From JAVJSU01 sp040219275 (GTDB lineage: Bacteria > Chloroflexota > Anaerolineae > Aggregatilineales > Phototrophicaceae), in the NCBI GenBank assembly GCA_040219275.1, contig JAVJSU010000007.1, forward strand, positions 310,001 through 374,000: a stretch of DNA of 64,000 bases. Reading direction: 5' to 3'. The notes under the pieces were generated by a model. It was not told where the DNA came from. It worked only from the letters and a program-made list of their open reading frames with translations, and made no database searches. Shown here one piece after another: positions 45,759 through 54,841 of this stretch (within the stretch, counting starts at the first letter, position 1; each line of letters starts with the position of its first letter). A program made the translations under genes and the position numbers.

Positions 45759-46922
45759 ATGCAGATATTGATAGCGCCCGGTGCCTTCAAGAATAGTTTG
45801 AGCGCAAATGCTGTTGCGACTGGGTTGGCGCGTGGCATTGGTCAGTCCGGATTTGAGGCGAAAATTACGCTTTTGCCTATCGCTGATGGTGGCAACGGCA
45901 CGCTGGATGCGTTTTTGGCGCGTGGGGGAGAACGCAGATCGGTCAAAGTTGATGATCCACTGGGACGACCCATCAATGTGGAATACGGATTGATCTTCGA
46001 CTCCGAAAACGTCGGCGAATCTTCCGGCATTGCGATCATCGAAATGGCGCTGGCATCTGGCTTAGAGTTACTTTCTGGTGATGAACTCAATCCGCTTAAG
46101 GCAAGCACGTTTGGTACGGGACAACTGATGCAAGCGGCGTTAGAGGCGGGTGCACGGCGATTCATTGTGGGCATGGGTGGTAGCGCAACAGTCGATGGCG
46201 GGGCGGGATGTGCACAGGCGCTCGGTGTGCGCTTTTTGGACGTAGATGGGCAGGACATTGAGCGGGGCGGTGGTGCATTGGCGCAGGTTGCTTCGGTGGA
46301 TGCGTCCGGGCTTGATCCACGCTGGCGAGACGCAGAAGTCATTATCGCCTCTGATGTTGAAAACCCGACTCTTGGCGAAACAGGCGCGGCGGCGGTCTTT
46401 GGTCCACAAAAAGGCGCATCTCCGGCACAGGTTGACCTGCTTGAAGCGGCACTGACGCATTTTTTTACCGTAGTGAACGACCAAACAGGCGTGGATGTAC
46501 GCGATGCCGTTGGGGGTGGCGCGGCGGGTGCGCTTTCTGCTGGGTTGATGGCATTTGTGGGTGGCAAGATCGAATCGGGCATTGATTTGCTGTTGCGCCA
46601 TCATAACTTTGAAGCATTGTTAGCGCGGACGGATGTCGTCATCACGGGTGAAGGGCAGATGGATTCACAGACAATCTACGGCAAAGGACCGGTTGGTGTG
46701 GCACGTCTGGCAAAATCATATGGTGTGCCAACGCTGGCGGTGGTCGGTGGCTTAAATGTGGACGAGGCGCTCTTGCATGAAGCGGGCATACAGGCAGTGT
46801 TTCCGATTGTCAACCGTCCCATGACGCTGGAAATGGCGATTAATAATGCGGCAGAATTAGTTGAGCAGACCGGACGACGGATCGGCTATTTGCTGGAATT
46901 AACGCAGATGATGCGGGATTGA
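45759..46922 (+). CDS. glycerate kinase (GarK/GlxK type)
   Basis: Start at ATG 45759 after AAAGGAAAG; 387 residues. Family motifs: LIAPGAFKNSLSANAVA, LLPIADGGNGTLDAF, GMGGSATVDGGAGCAQALG, VITGEGQMDSQTIYGKGPVG. It phosphorylates D-glycerate to 2-phosphoglycerate. A strong terminator follows at 46951. With the nearby KDPG-type aldolase it fits sugar-acid catabolism. Confidence 0.93.
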   Translation: MQILIAPGAFKNSLSANAVATGLARGIGQSGFEAKITLLPIADGGNGTLDAFLARGGERRSVKVDDPLGRPINVEYGLIFDSENVGESSGIAIIEMALASGLELLSGDELNPLKASTFGTGQLMQAALEAGARRFIVGMGGSATVDGGAGCAQALGVRFLDVDGQDIERGGGALAQVASVDASGLDPRWRDAEVIIASDVENPTLGETGAAAVFGPQKGASPAQVDLLEAALTHFFTVVNDQTGVDVRDAVGGGAAGALSAGLMAFVGGKIESGIDLLLRHHNFEALLARTDVVITGEGQMDSQTIYGKGPVGVARLAKSYGVPTLAVVGGLNVDEALLHEAGIQAVFPIVNRPMTLEMAINNAAELVEQTGRRIGYLLELTQMMRD

Positions 46923-46950
46923 CCGGATTTTATGGAACGTTCGATAAAAT

Positions 46951-46984
46951 AAAACGCCCGCGGGGAGAGAGTCGCGGGCGTTTT
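46951..46984. terminator. strong bidirectional intrinsic terminator
   Basis: AAAACGCCCGCG (46951-46962) and CGCGGGCGTTTT (46973-46984) form a perfect 12 bp stem with a 10-base loop, 28 bp after the glycerate kinase stop. The next 145 bp, to 47128, has a CACACACACA run but no recognisable gene. Confidence 0.85.
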
Positions 46985-47128
46985 ATTTAAGAGATTGGGC
47001 ACATCAGCACTCCCACGGGGATACCTGCCGGAGATTAGGAAAGAGCATCATCACACACACACAATTAGTTAGAGACACACATTTTACAGATACCCCCGGA
47101 GCAGTGCTGTTATACCTCTCAGAATATG

Positions 47129-48220
47129 TTATCCATGTGCTGGAACTTCAACTTTTGCCAGCGGAAGGCGGATGGCGACAATCGTCCCCTGATTGGGTGC
47201 GCTGTCAATCCGCAGATCACCACCATGAACTTCGGCGATACGCTTTGCCAGAGTTAGCCCCAGTCCTACCTCAAAATTATCGTCAGATAGCAATAAACGC
47301 ACATGATCCGCTGACATGCCACTGCCACTATCCGTGACGCTAAACCAGGCATGATCGCGGGTTGCCCATTGTGCAATCGTGATGACCCCGTTATAAGACG
47401 AATGTTGAAACGCATTGATGAGGATTTCGTTGAACGCCATCGTTAACGCGTCGTAATCACCACATACTGCCGCATCGAGATTGTTTTCATCCGTCATCAC
47501 CGTGACGTAGTCCGCGTTTTCTAATGTTGCGATTGTCTCTTTAATACAAGCCGTCCATGTGGCATACATGTTGATCGCATCGCCGTCGCGCACAATGCGT
47601 TCATAACTGAGGATATTGGCATCCATTTTAGCCAGAAGTGCCACTTGCTCCGTGACGCGCTCTAGCTTCAAGTCTTTATCACATACCGTCAGATAGTCGT
47701 CGCTCATGCGATGGATACGGTCAGTGATGCTTTGCATGGCGCGCTGTGTAACCTCATCTGAAACTTCATCAGGCAAATTGACCTGATCGAAAATCTTATT
47801 GATGAGTTGTGTCTGGCGATGTGTAAGGCGATCTTGCGTCTTGTTCAGCCGGTCAATACGGGCATGAATCGCGTCAATCAGGTCTTCTGAGCTGAATGGT
47901 TTAGTTAAGTAATCATCCGCACCGGAGGTCATCCCCAGGCGTAAGTCATCATGAGACGAAAGCGCGGTCAGGAAGATAAATGGAATATCTGCTGTTTCCA
48001 CATCGCTACGCACAGATTGCAGAACACCAAATCCATCCATCCCATCCATCATGATGTCACATACCACCACGTCAGGTTGTTCTATCTGCATGATTTTTAT
48101 GCCGCGTTCGCCATTGCTTGCCCCCTGAGCTTCAAAACCACTCATGGTCAACAATTCGATAATATTTTCGCGGATTTCTTTTTCGTCTTCGATTACCAAT
48201 ACACGAGTCATCGTCGTCAC
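47129..48220 (-). CDS. hybrid receiver plus histidine-kinase-type ATPase protein
   Basis: A 363-residue protein. Residues 1-120 are a receiver with phospho-acceptor in VVVCDIMMDGMDG and lysine in LTKPFSSED. Residues about 130-230 are helical but show no H-E/D-x-x-x-P-type phospho-accepting histidine. Residues 255-360 are HATPase_c with FNEILINAFQHS, DSGSGMSADH and VGLGLTLAKRIAEVHGG. It may act as a phosphatase, or as a kinase phosphorylating a separate partner. It is alone in its operon. Confidence 0.83.
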   Translation of the reverse strand: MTTMTRVLVIEDEKEIRENIIELLTMSGFEAQGASNGERGIKIMQIEQPDVVVCDIMMDGMDGFGVLQSVRSDVETADIPFIFLTALSSHDDLRLGMTSGADDYLTKPFSSEDLIDAIHARIDRLNKTQDRLTHRQTQLINKIFDQVNLPDEVSDEVTQRAMQSITDRIHRMSDDYLTVCDKDLKLERVTEQVALLAKMDANILSYERIVRDGDAINMYATWTACIKETIATLENADYVTVMTDENNLDAAVCGDYDALTMAFNEILINAFQHSSYNGVITIAQWATRDHAWFSVTDSGSGMSADHVRLLLSDDNFEVGLGLTLAKRIAEVHGGDLRIDSAPNQGTIVAIRLPLAKVEVPAHG

Positions 48221-48394
48221 ATCTTTACTACTTGTTTTATATCAGTAGATTACTGCTTATTTAAATCCTAAACCAAGTATTGAGAAAGAATAATTAAGAT
48301 TTACGAAGAACGTATAAATTTGTGGAGAATTATGGGTTAAAACTTTGTAATACGCTGTGATACATCAATTTAGGGGGGTGAAATCAGCAACAAA

Positions 48395-48426
48395 AACGCG
48401 ACACGCAGGATGAGCAGTGTCGCGTT
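48395..48426 (-). terminator. intrinsic terminator for the CxxC protein gene
   Basis: AACGCGACAC/GTGTCGCGTT form a perfect 10 bp stem with a 12-base loop, followed on the minus strand by TTTTTGTTGC. It lies 44 bp past the stop codon. Confidence 0.8.
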
Positions 48427-48469
48427 AAAATAATATCGTTGTAAAAGGAAATTAAAGTGAGCTAAGGGA

Positions 48470-48856
48470 TTACTTGATTGTGCCGGGAGAAATCAGCATG
48501 GCTTGATCTGCGATGCTGGTATAGAGAATATTCAAGTTCGGGTAACTGTTTGATAATCGACGCACATCACCGAGTGCATCTTCGTATAGTTCAATCAGTT
48601 CCATATCGTCGCCTTTGAAACGGCGCAGAGTTTGTTGTGCACAGGCATCACAGCCGCGCATCGCCCTGTAACTATCTGTTTCACACGCCATGCACCCGTT
48701 CAACCGAATCATCGTCAGCATGAACGCAAGGGTGTCTTCATGTGTTTCCGGTAGTTTGACGATCCGATCAACGAGTTCTGCCCATTTATCACCGCGCATA
48801 TCGCGCAGAGACGGAATTTCATGGTGGGGGAAGAGGAGGGCGTTCTCAGTATACAT
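48470..48856 (-). CDS. small cysteine-rich hypothetical protein
   Basis: A 128-residue protein of unknown family. Its centre has GCMACETDSYRAMRGCDAC, two CxxC pairs 12 residues apart, which could bind zinc or a Fe-S cluster or be redox active. The N-terminal and C-terminal parts are helical. Start ATG at 48856 after AAAGG. It is a free-standing unit with its own terminator. The gap above it to the acidic gene (48857-49022) shows nothing. Confidence 0.75.
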   Translation of the reverse strand: MYTENALLFPHHEIPSLRDMRGDKWAELVDRIVKLPETHEDTLAFMLTMIRLNGCMACETDSYRAMRGCDACAQQTLRRFKGDDMELIELYEDALGDVRRLSNSYPNLNILYTSIADQAMLISPGTIK

Positions 48857-49022
48857 CCGGCAAACCTTTCAATTTATCTATTGCTAAGGTTGTGACAAAA
48901 ACTGTCACTTTCTAGCATATGATGGTTAAGGGTCTGGCACAAGTAGTACTGAAGTCCTAGTTTGGTTAATAAACGGTTTGTCTGTGGGGTCAAATGACCG
49001 ATTTATGGTTGTTGATGCCAAA

Positions 49023-49370
49023 TTAAACGTCGTTCTCATACATGCCATCTGGATTTTCGTTGTGGGGAAAGTCTGCATCGGCACGTTTTTTCGCCTGTTC
49101 ATTCATCCAATCGGGATTATCTGACGCGGCGGTGACTTCACTTTCAAAATGACTTTCGTCCATGAGGTCGAACCCATAATTTTCTAAGCCCTCTTCAATG
49201 ACATCCTCGTCTGCGTCTTCAGGACCAATATTTTTGATGTAGTCGGCGGTTTCTCTGAATTGAATATCCTTCTCTTGCTCTTTCTTTTGTTCTTTGTCTT
49301 CATAGATTACAAGAGGAGTCACAATTTCATCAAATTCGTCAGGATTCTCAGGCGTTTTCGGCGTACTCAT
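49023..49370 (-). CDS. small highly acidic hypothetical protein
   Basis: A 115-residue protein, Glu/Asp rich, with clusters such as KEQKKEQEKDIQ and PEDADEDVIEEGLE. No domain recognised. It is likely mostly disordered. AAGGA precedes ATG 49370. Its partner may be a basic protein or nucleic acid-binding complex; this is a guess. Confidence 0.65.
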   Translation of the reverse strand: MSTPKTPENPDEFDEIVTPLVIYEDKEQKKEQEKDIQFRETADYIKNIGPEDADEDVIEEGLENYGFDLMDESHFESEVTAASDNPDWMNEQAKKRADADFPHNENPDGMYENDV

Positions 49371-49466
49371 GTGTCGTATCCTTTACTATGTTAATCAGAC
49401 TGTTTAAGAGTCTAACGTGTACAACCGGACACCCGATGAATATAAATGAAATGCGACATAAATAGT

Positions 49467-50399
49467 TTATTGATCGTTCATGAGTGAAAATCGCTGATAG
49501 AACGCCCATATAGTTGTGGTTGCGTCAATCGCATTCACTTTGCCAAATGAAAAGCCCAGATCAGCGCCGTACCACACATGATTACCGTCTTCTATCGTAT
49601 AGAGTGTGACTTCTACGCCGTTTTCGCAGTCACTATAGCGTGTTTGAGTCACATCATCAGTGACGGTGAGGGAGTCTGCTTCCGGCTGGCATCCGTCGCG
49701 TTCTGCCCATGTTTGCGCCCATGATTCTACAGAGGGAAAGTCAAATAGGCGGTTGGATAGTCCGTCATAGGGCACGATGGAATCTGACGTACCGTGAAAG
49801 GCAATCACGGGCATGGGGCGGGTTGAATCGCACCCGTCTTCGAGTGGATTATATGCTCCGGCGACCATACCCACCGCCGCAATACGCTCCGAGAGTTCAC
49901 AGGCGAGTCGATCCGTCATGCCGCCACCGTTGGATAAGCCGTTGACGTAAATGCGTGTTTCGTCGATGCACCAATTTGTGATGAACCAATCCATCAGAGC
50001 GTTAATATAGCCCACATCATCGGCGACATTGCCCAGCCGAACGCCTAAATCACCGGAATTCCAGCGTAAGGGGAAGCCCGTTCCCTGTGGATAAGCCACG
50101 ATGAATCCTTCTGCTTCCGCAAGATCATGCCAATCGCTATAACTCGATTGTTGATTTGGGCTGGAGGCGAACCCGTGCAAGCTGAGGATGAGCGGAACGG
50201 CAAGCGTATTGTCGTAACTTTCAGGGATGTAAAACAGGAGGTTGCGTGTCTCGCCATTGAGTGTGATTTCACGCTCGTTAAAGCCATAGGTAATCAACAT
50301 ACTGTTGCCACATGCCGATGTAGGTGTGTCCGATTGAGCGTGAGTGGTCATGATGGGCAGGATAAAGCTACACAAGAATAAGCCGAGTAAATAACGCAT
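49467..50399 (-). CDS. secreted LpqC/PHB-depolymerase-type esterase (copy 1)
   Basis: A 310-residue protein with a signal peptide ending near THAQSD. It has HGFASSPNQQ for the oxyanion loop, YVNGLSNGGGMTDRLA with nucleophile Ser 156, HGTSDSIVPYDG for the acid, and DGNHVWYGADLG for the histidine. Family members hydrolyse poly-hydroxybutyrate, feruloyl esters or related substrates. It is the first of three paralogous genes in 10 kb. Confidence 0.87.
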   Translation of the reverse strand: MRYLLGLFLCSFILPIMTTHAQSDTPTSACGNSMLITYGFNEREITLNGETRNLLFYIPESYDNTLAVPLILSLHGFASSPNQQSSYSDWHDLAEAEGFIVAYPQGTGFPLRWNSGDLGVRLGNVADDVGYINALMDWFITNWCIDETRIYVNGLSNGGGMTDRLACELSERIAAVGMVAGAYNPLEDGCDSTRPMPVIAFHGTSDSIVPYDGLSNRLFDFPSVESWAQTWAERDGCQPEADSLTVTDDVTQTRYSDCENGVEVTLYTIEDGNHVWYGADLGFSFGKVNAIDATTTIWAFYQRFSLMNDQ

Positions 50400-50582
50400 G
50401 AGTGTGTCCCCTGAGAACGAGTTTGATTCACTATAACGCGGCAGACTAAATGGGAGATAAGGGTGGGCTAAATCTTAAGCGTAAGTCGCCCTGATGGTCG
50501 CATCTGTTAGTGCGTTGATTATTGCTTAAGCGCGATTGTTCCATTAACATGGCGCGACTTAAACACACGGAATAGACTTGCA

Positions 50583-52466
50583 TTGGATATGACTCCTATG
50601 ACGACCTTACACTGGACAGCGGGATTGCATCACGATGGTTCGCTGATGTATGTTTCCAATCCGCGCCCTGCTTTTAATGATGTGGTGACGATCACGCTCC
50701 GCACACCGACTAACGCGCCCATACAGCGCATATTTCTGCGGACAACGCCGGATGGTGAGCAACATCTTGAAGCGATGACGCGCGTTGATGACGATGGTGT
50801 GAGCACACTATGGCAAGCGGATTTGAAGATGATGATGCCGGTTGTGCAGTATAGTTTTCGTGTCGTGAGTGATGAGGGTGTCTGGTTTTATACGGCGTTG
50901 GGCGCTAGCCGTGCGGATAGCCCTGATTCCTATAATTTTTCGCTGATCGCTGATTTTGACGGTCCAACGTGGCTGGATGATGCGATTTTTTATCAGATTT
51001 TCCCGGATCGTTTTTACAATGGCGACCCGACGTTGACTCCGCGACCGGGGGCATGGACTAGACGCGATCATAGCGTGACCGTGCCTGATTGGGAGCGCCT
51101 GCCCGTGCCGTATAGCGATGCTGGAAATCTCGATTTTTACGGCGGTGATTTGCCCGGTATCCGGCAAAAGTTGGATTATCTGGCGCAATTGGGTGTGAAC
51201 GCCATTTACCTCAATCCGGTGTTTCCGTCGCCGACCAATCACCGTTATAATGCCGATGATTTTATGTTGATTGACCCGCATCTTGGCGGCGATGAAGCCC
51301 TAACTTTGCTGACCGATACGATGCACTCGCAGGATATGCACCTTGTCCTTGACCTGACGACCAATCATTCCGGGTCGTCGCATCAGTGGTTTGTCGCCGC
51401 ACAAGCTGACCCGAATGCGCACTCGATTGAGTTTTATAGCTTCAGCGAACATCCCCACACGTATGAATCGTGGTTGGGTGTTGCGTCGTTGCCAAAGTTG
51501 AATTATCGCAGTGATAAATTGCGCGACATCATCTATCGTAGTCCGGATTCGATTATGCGCTATTGGCTGAACGCGCCTTTTAACATCGACGGCTGGCGGC
51601 TTGATGTGGCGAATATGACGGCACGGCAGGGGCGGGATCAACTGTCGCAGGAGGTCTATCGGGAGATGCGCCAATCGCTCAAGGCGGATAAACCGGATGC
51701 GTATGTTTTCGGCGAAGACTTCTTCGATGGCACGCCGTATTTGCAGGGCGATATGCTGGACGGCACGATGAATTACAAGGGCTTTAACATTCCCACATGG
51801 CGCTGGTTAAGCGGGTACGATAGCGGGCAAGCATGGAAGCCGGAAATCGCCGATTATATGCGCCTGCCATCCGAAGCATACGCCACCCAATTGGATCGTT
51901 TTCGGGCGGCAATCCCGTGGAGCGTCGCCGTGCAACAGTTCAATCAATTAGGCAGTCATGACACCGAGCGCATCCTCAATATCGTGGGCGGGGATGTGGC
52001 GTTGGTCAAACTCGGCACGGCGTTGCTGATGACCTATGTGGGTGTGCCATGTGTTTATTATGGCGATGAGATCGGCATGGAAGGCTCTCGTGATCCTGAT
52101 AACCGCCGAACGATGCGCTGGGATGAAAGCACATGGGACAGCGATTTATACGATTGGCACAAACGGCTGATTCATCTGCGTCGCACCGCACCCGCCCTGC
52201 TTCATGGTGGCTTTCAATGGCTGTATGCGGATGGCGACTTGCTTGTTTATCTGCGCGAATCGCCCCATCAACGTCTGGTCATTGTCGCCTATCGTGGCGA
52301 GGACACAGACGCACGATTCAGCATCCCTGTGTGGCATGGCGGAATCAATGATGGGGCGGTGCTTCTGGACATTCTGAATGATGATGCAGAGTTGATCGTG
52401 CAAAACGGCGAGATTACGCTCAACGGTCTGGCGCACGGTACGGCGTTGGTGTTCGAGGTGGGGTAG
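50583..52466 (+). CDS. GH13 alpha-glycosidase (neopullulanase/maltogenic-amylase type)
   Basis: A 627-residue protein, counted from TTG 50583; ATG 50589 or 50598 are alternatives. An N-terminal beta domain (about 1-120, CBM34-like) precedes the barrel. Catalytic residues: nucleophile D341 in DGWRLDVAN, acid/base E378 in VFGEDFFDG, and stabiliser Asp in QLGSHDTER. There is no signal peptide, so it is intracellular: it would cut alpha-1,4 and possibly 1,6 links of maltodextrins. There is no transporter beside it. Confidence 0.9.
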   Translation: MDMTPMTTLHWTAGLHHDGSLMYVSNPRPAFNDVVTITLRTPTNAPIQRIFLRTTPDGEQHLEAMTRVDDDGVSTLWQADLKMMMPVVQYSFRVVSDEGVWFYTALGASRADSPDSYNFSLIADFDGPTWLDDAIFYQIFPDRFYNGDPTLTPRPGAWTRRDHSVTVPDWERLPVPYSDAGNLDFYGGDLPGIRQKLDYLAQLGVNAIYLNPVFPSPTNHRYNADDFMLIDPHLGGDEALTLLTDTMHSQDMHLVLDLTTNHSGSSHQWFVAAQADPNAHSIEFYSFSEHPHTYESWLGVASLPKLNYRSDKLRDIIYRSPDSIMRYWLNAPFNIDGWRLDVANMTARQGRDQLSQEVYREMRQSLKADKPDAYVFGEDFFDGTPYLQGDMLDGTMNYKGFNIPTWRWLSGYDSGQAWKPEIADYMRLPSEAYATQLDRFRAAIPWSVAVQQFNQLGSHDTERILNIVGGDVALVKLGTALLMTYVGVPCVYYGDEIGMEGSRDPDNRRTMRWDESTWDSDLYDWHKRLIHLRRTAPALLHGGFQWLYADGDLLVYLRESPHQRLVIVAYRGEDTDARFSIPVWHGGINDGAVLLDILNDDAELIVQNGEITLNGLAHGTALVFEVG

Positions 52467-52502
52467 AATCAGCTTTTCCTCCCGTAACAAGCCTAATGTT
52501 TG

Positions 52503-52526
52503 GGGGTGAATTTCGCCATTCACCCC
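52503..52526. terminator. hairpin after the GH13 gene, possible terminator
   Basis: A GGGGTGAAT/ATTCACCCC perfect 9 bp stem with loop TTCGCC. It lies 37 bp after the stop but has no T tract, so it may instead be an operator or RNA structure. Confidence 0.45.
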
Positions 52527-52600
52527 TTGACTCTCCCCCTACAGTACAGGGTACACTTAAAAACATTCAAAAGGTCAACGTATTTTGAAAGGATAGCATT

Positions 52601-53020
52601 ATGAGCTTTCTTGATGCGGAAGGCGCACAGAGTGGGTACTCATTGCGGGGCTGTTTCACGATGGTCGTCGTGTTTCTGGTTGGCATCACTTTTTGTATGG
52701 GGAGCGTGTTGATCGCGGCGGACGTGAGCTGTGTCAGTAATGCCAGCACATGGTTGCCGGAATATCCTGATGCGGAGTTGGTGAGTCAGGATTACACAAT
52801 GGTACGTGCATTTGGCATCGGTGAAACGACACGCATTCTATATACAGAAGAAGACCTCGGCGTTGTCCGTCGCTGGTATCAGGATACGATCACCGATCTG
52901 GCAGTAGAAGGCAAATCCCGCGTGGGCGTTGCACGGTCTAATTGGCGCGTCACCGAACCCGAAGATGGCAACGGGTCGCTGATTATTCTGGCTCAGGATT
53001 GCGCGAGCGGGATATTTTAG
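52601..53020 (+). CDS. hypothetical membrane-anchored protein
   Basis: A 139-residue protein with one membrane segment (TMVVVFLVGITFCMGSVLI) near residues 20-38. A soluble domain follows (LPEYPDAELVSQDYTM, DLGVVRRWYQDT). No family recognised; possibly an extracytoplasmic receptor or binding domain. It is 36 bp upstream of a methyltransferase gene, so perhaps in one operon. Confidence 0.65.
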   Translation: MSFLDAEGAQSGYSLRGCFTMVVVFLVGITFCMGSVLIAADVSCVSNASTWLPEYPDAELVSQDYTMVRAFGIGETTRILYTEEDLGVVRRWYQDTITDLAVEGKSRVGVARSNWRVTEPEDGNGSLIILAQDCASGIF

Positions 53021-53055
53021 GGGATAGATGTTAGTAGGCGAATGCGAAAGTCAAT

Positions 53056-53802
53056 ATGACAAGCAATTTTGATGCTTTGGCACAAGCGGCACTTGATCAC
53101 GACTTTTATGGTTGGGATTTTTCGTATGTTTGTGGGCGTATGGTCGAAAGTAATCCGGCGTGGGATTATCCAGTACGGGCGAAATCTGGCGTGCCAAAAA
53201 GTGTGTCCCTGTTGGATGTGGGGACGGGCGGCGGCGAGTTATTCGCTACGTTTGCGCCTTTTCCAGCGGATACACACGCAACAGAAACGTATGGCGCGAA
53301 TATCCCCATCGCGGAACAAACGCTGACTCCGCTTGGGGTAAACGTGCAGGGCGTGGATGATGTGTATAAACTCCCCTATGATGACGCGAAATTCGACCTT
53401 ATTTTGAATCGGCATAGTTACGTCGCTGTGCCGGAGACTGCCCGCGTACTGAAATCTGGCGGACGGTTCATCACTCAGCAGGTTGGCGGGGCGAATAATG
53501 TGCGCTTGAACGACTTGCTCACTGGAAAAACACCACCTGTAAAATGGGATTTAGGCGAAGCGGTGCGTCTGCTAGAAGATGCTGGATTTGAAATTGTTGA
53601 CGAGCAGGAAGCCTATCCTGAAACTATTTTTTATGACATCGGCGCGGTTGTCTTTTATTTGCGTGTGATTGTGTGGCAGATTGACGATTTCAGCGTTGAA
53701 AAATACGAAACACAGCTACGAGACATTCACGCGATGATTGAGCGCGATGGCAAATTAACCACCACCGCGCATCGTTTTTTGATCGACGCAGTGAAACGCT
53801 AA
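53056..53802 (+). CDS. class I SAM-dependent methyltransferase
   Basis: A 248-residue protein with motif I LLDVGTGGGELFATFAPF, motif II area NVQGVDDVYKLPYDDAKFDLILNRHSY, and AVPETARVLKSGGRFI. This is UbiE/Methyltransf_11-like. Substrate unknown. It ends head-to-head with the next gene: TAA at 53800-53802, then TTA of the minus gene at 53803. Confidence 0.85.
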   Translation: MTSNFDALAQAALDHDFYGWDFSYVCGRMVESNPAWDYPVRAKSGVPKSVSLLDVGTGGGELFATFAPFPADTHATETYGANIPIAEQTLTPLGVNVQGVDDVYKLPYDDAKFDLILNRHSYVAVPETARVLKSGGRFITQQVGGANNVRLNDLLTGKTPPVKWDLGEAVRLLEDAGFEIVDEQEAYPETIFYDIGAVVFYLRVIVWQIDDFSVEKYETQLRDIHAMIERDGKLTTTAHRFLIDAVKR

Positions 53803-54759
53803 TTATGGGCGCGGATGTGCGAGGAAAAATGCCCACACTTCATCGGTAGCAGAAACCCGTTCGCTCGGTGTATCCGATAAGCGCGAACCGGGGTTGCCAC
53901 CCGCCCACGCATGTCCGCCATCCACAATCGAGATCAGCGCGACAGTTGTTCCGGTTTCGGGGCAGTCGTAAATATCGGTGATGACCATCGCATCGTCGCT
54001 GGTTTCGGTGGTCGGGGTGGTTTCACACTCGTCTGCATCTAACCAGAAGTTGATCGACTCCGCGACAGAAAGATCAATGCGCGGGTCATCAAGTGCGCCA
54101 TTACTTTCGCCACCTGCATAAGGCACATTTTCATCCGCCATGCCGTGAATGTGAATCACGGAAACGGGATTTTCCGGCTGAGCAATCACGATGAGGTCGT
54201 TGCTATCGACAGTCGGATAACCGCCAATCGTCCCCGCCATCACACCAACCGCCGCTAAAATATCGGACGCTTCTGCCGCGAGGCGATAAGTCAACATACC
54301 CCCATTAGAGTGTCCTGCCGCATAGATGCGATCAAAATCAACGTTGAATTCAGCCGTTAAATCAGCGACTATCGCACGGAAGAACGCCACATCATCAATG
54401 TCATTTTCCTGCGCATAACCGCAACAATGTCCGGCATTCCATGTGAGTAGGCGTTGTCGGCGACTACTGCCAGCGGGATACACGAGGATAAATCCTTCAT
54501 CGCGGGCTTTTTCTCCAAATGCGGTCACTTCTTCATAAAGCTCAGGGTTGCCACCACCACCATGAAAGACGAATACCAGCGGTACAGGGTTGGAAGCGTC
54601 ATAAGTGGGCGGAATATAGAGCAGATAATTACGTTCCTGTCCGTCTACCGTGAGATCGCGCTCCTCGAACGTGATTTCATCGTCTTGTGCGACCACCGAA
54701 AATGTTGATAAAACGCCCAGAATCACCACGATCAGCATGAATGATTTACGCATTTTCAT
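53803..54759 (-). CDS. secreted LpqC/PHB-depolymerase-type esterase (copy 2)
   Basis: A 318-residue protein with a signal peptide ending near VVAQDD. It has HGGGGNPELYEE, AAGHSNGGMLTYRLA with nucleophile Ser 151, HGMADENVPYAGGE for the acid and DGGHAWAGGNPG for the histidine. The GGGG oxyanion loop and the SNGG elbow place it in the COG3509 group. GGGGACGG precedes the start codon. Confidence 0.88.
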   Translation of the reverse strand: MKMRKSFMLIVVILGVLSTFSVVAQDDEITFEERDLTVDGQERNYLLYIPPTYDASNPVPLVFVFHGGGGNPELYEEVTAFGEKARDEGFILVYPAGSSRRQRLLTWNAGHCCGYAQENDIDDVAFFRAIVADLTAEFNVDFDRIYAAGHSNGGMLTYRLAAEASDILAAVGVMAGTIGGYPTVDSNDLIVIAQPENPVSVIHIHGMADENVPYAGGESNGALDDPRIDLSVAESINFWLDADECETTPTTETSDDAMVITDIYDCPETGTTVALISIVDGGHAWAGGNPGSRLSDTPSERVSATDEVWAFFLAHPRP

Positions 54760-54841
54760 CCGTCCCCTTTATGTGCGTCATTAGAGACAGCGTAGCATGA
54801 GATTTTGCGTGATTACAAATTGTTTACGATTAATTTACAGA

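Noticed and set aside
47040..47070. CACACACACACAA run as a regulatory or variable microsatellite
   Set aside because: Only about six dinucleotide units, too short to call slippage-prone or functional from sequence alone.
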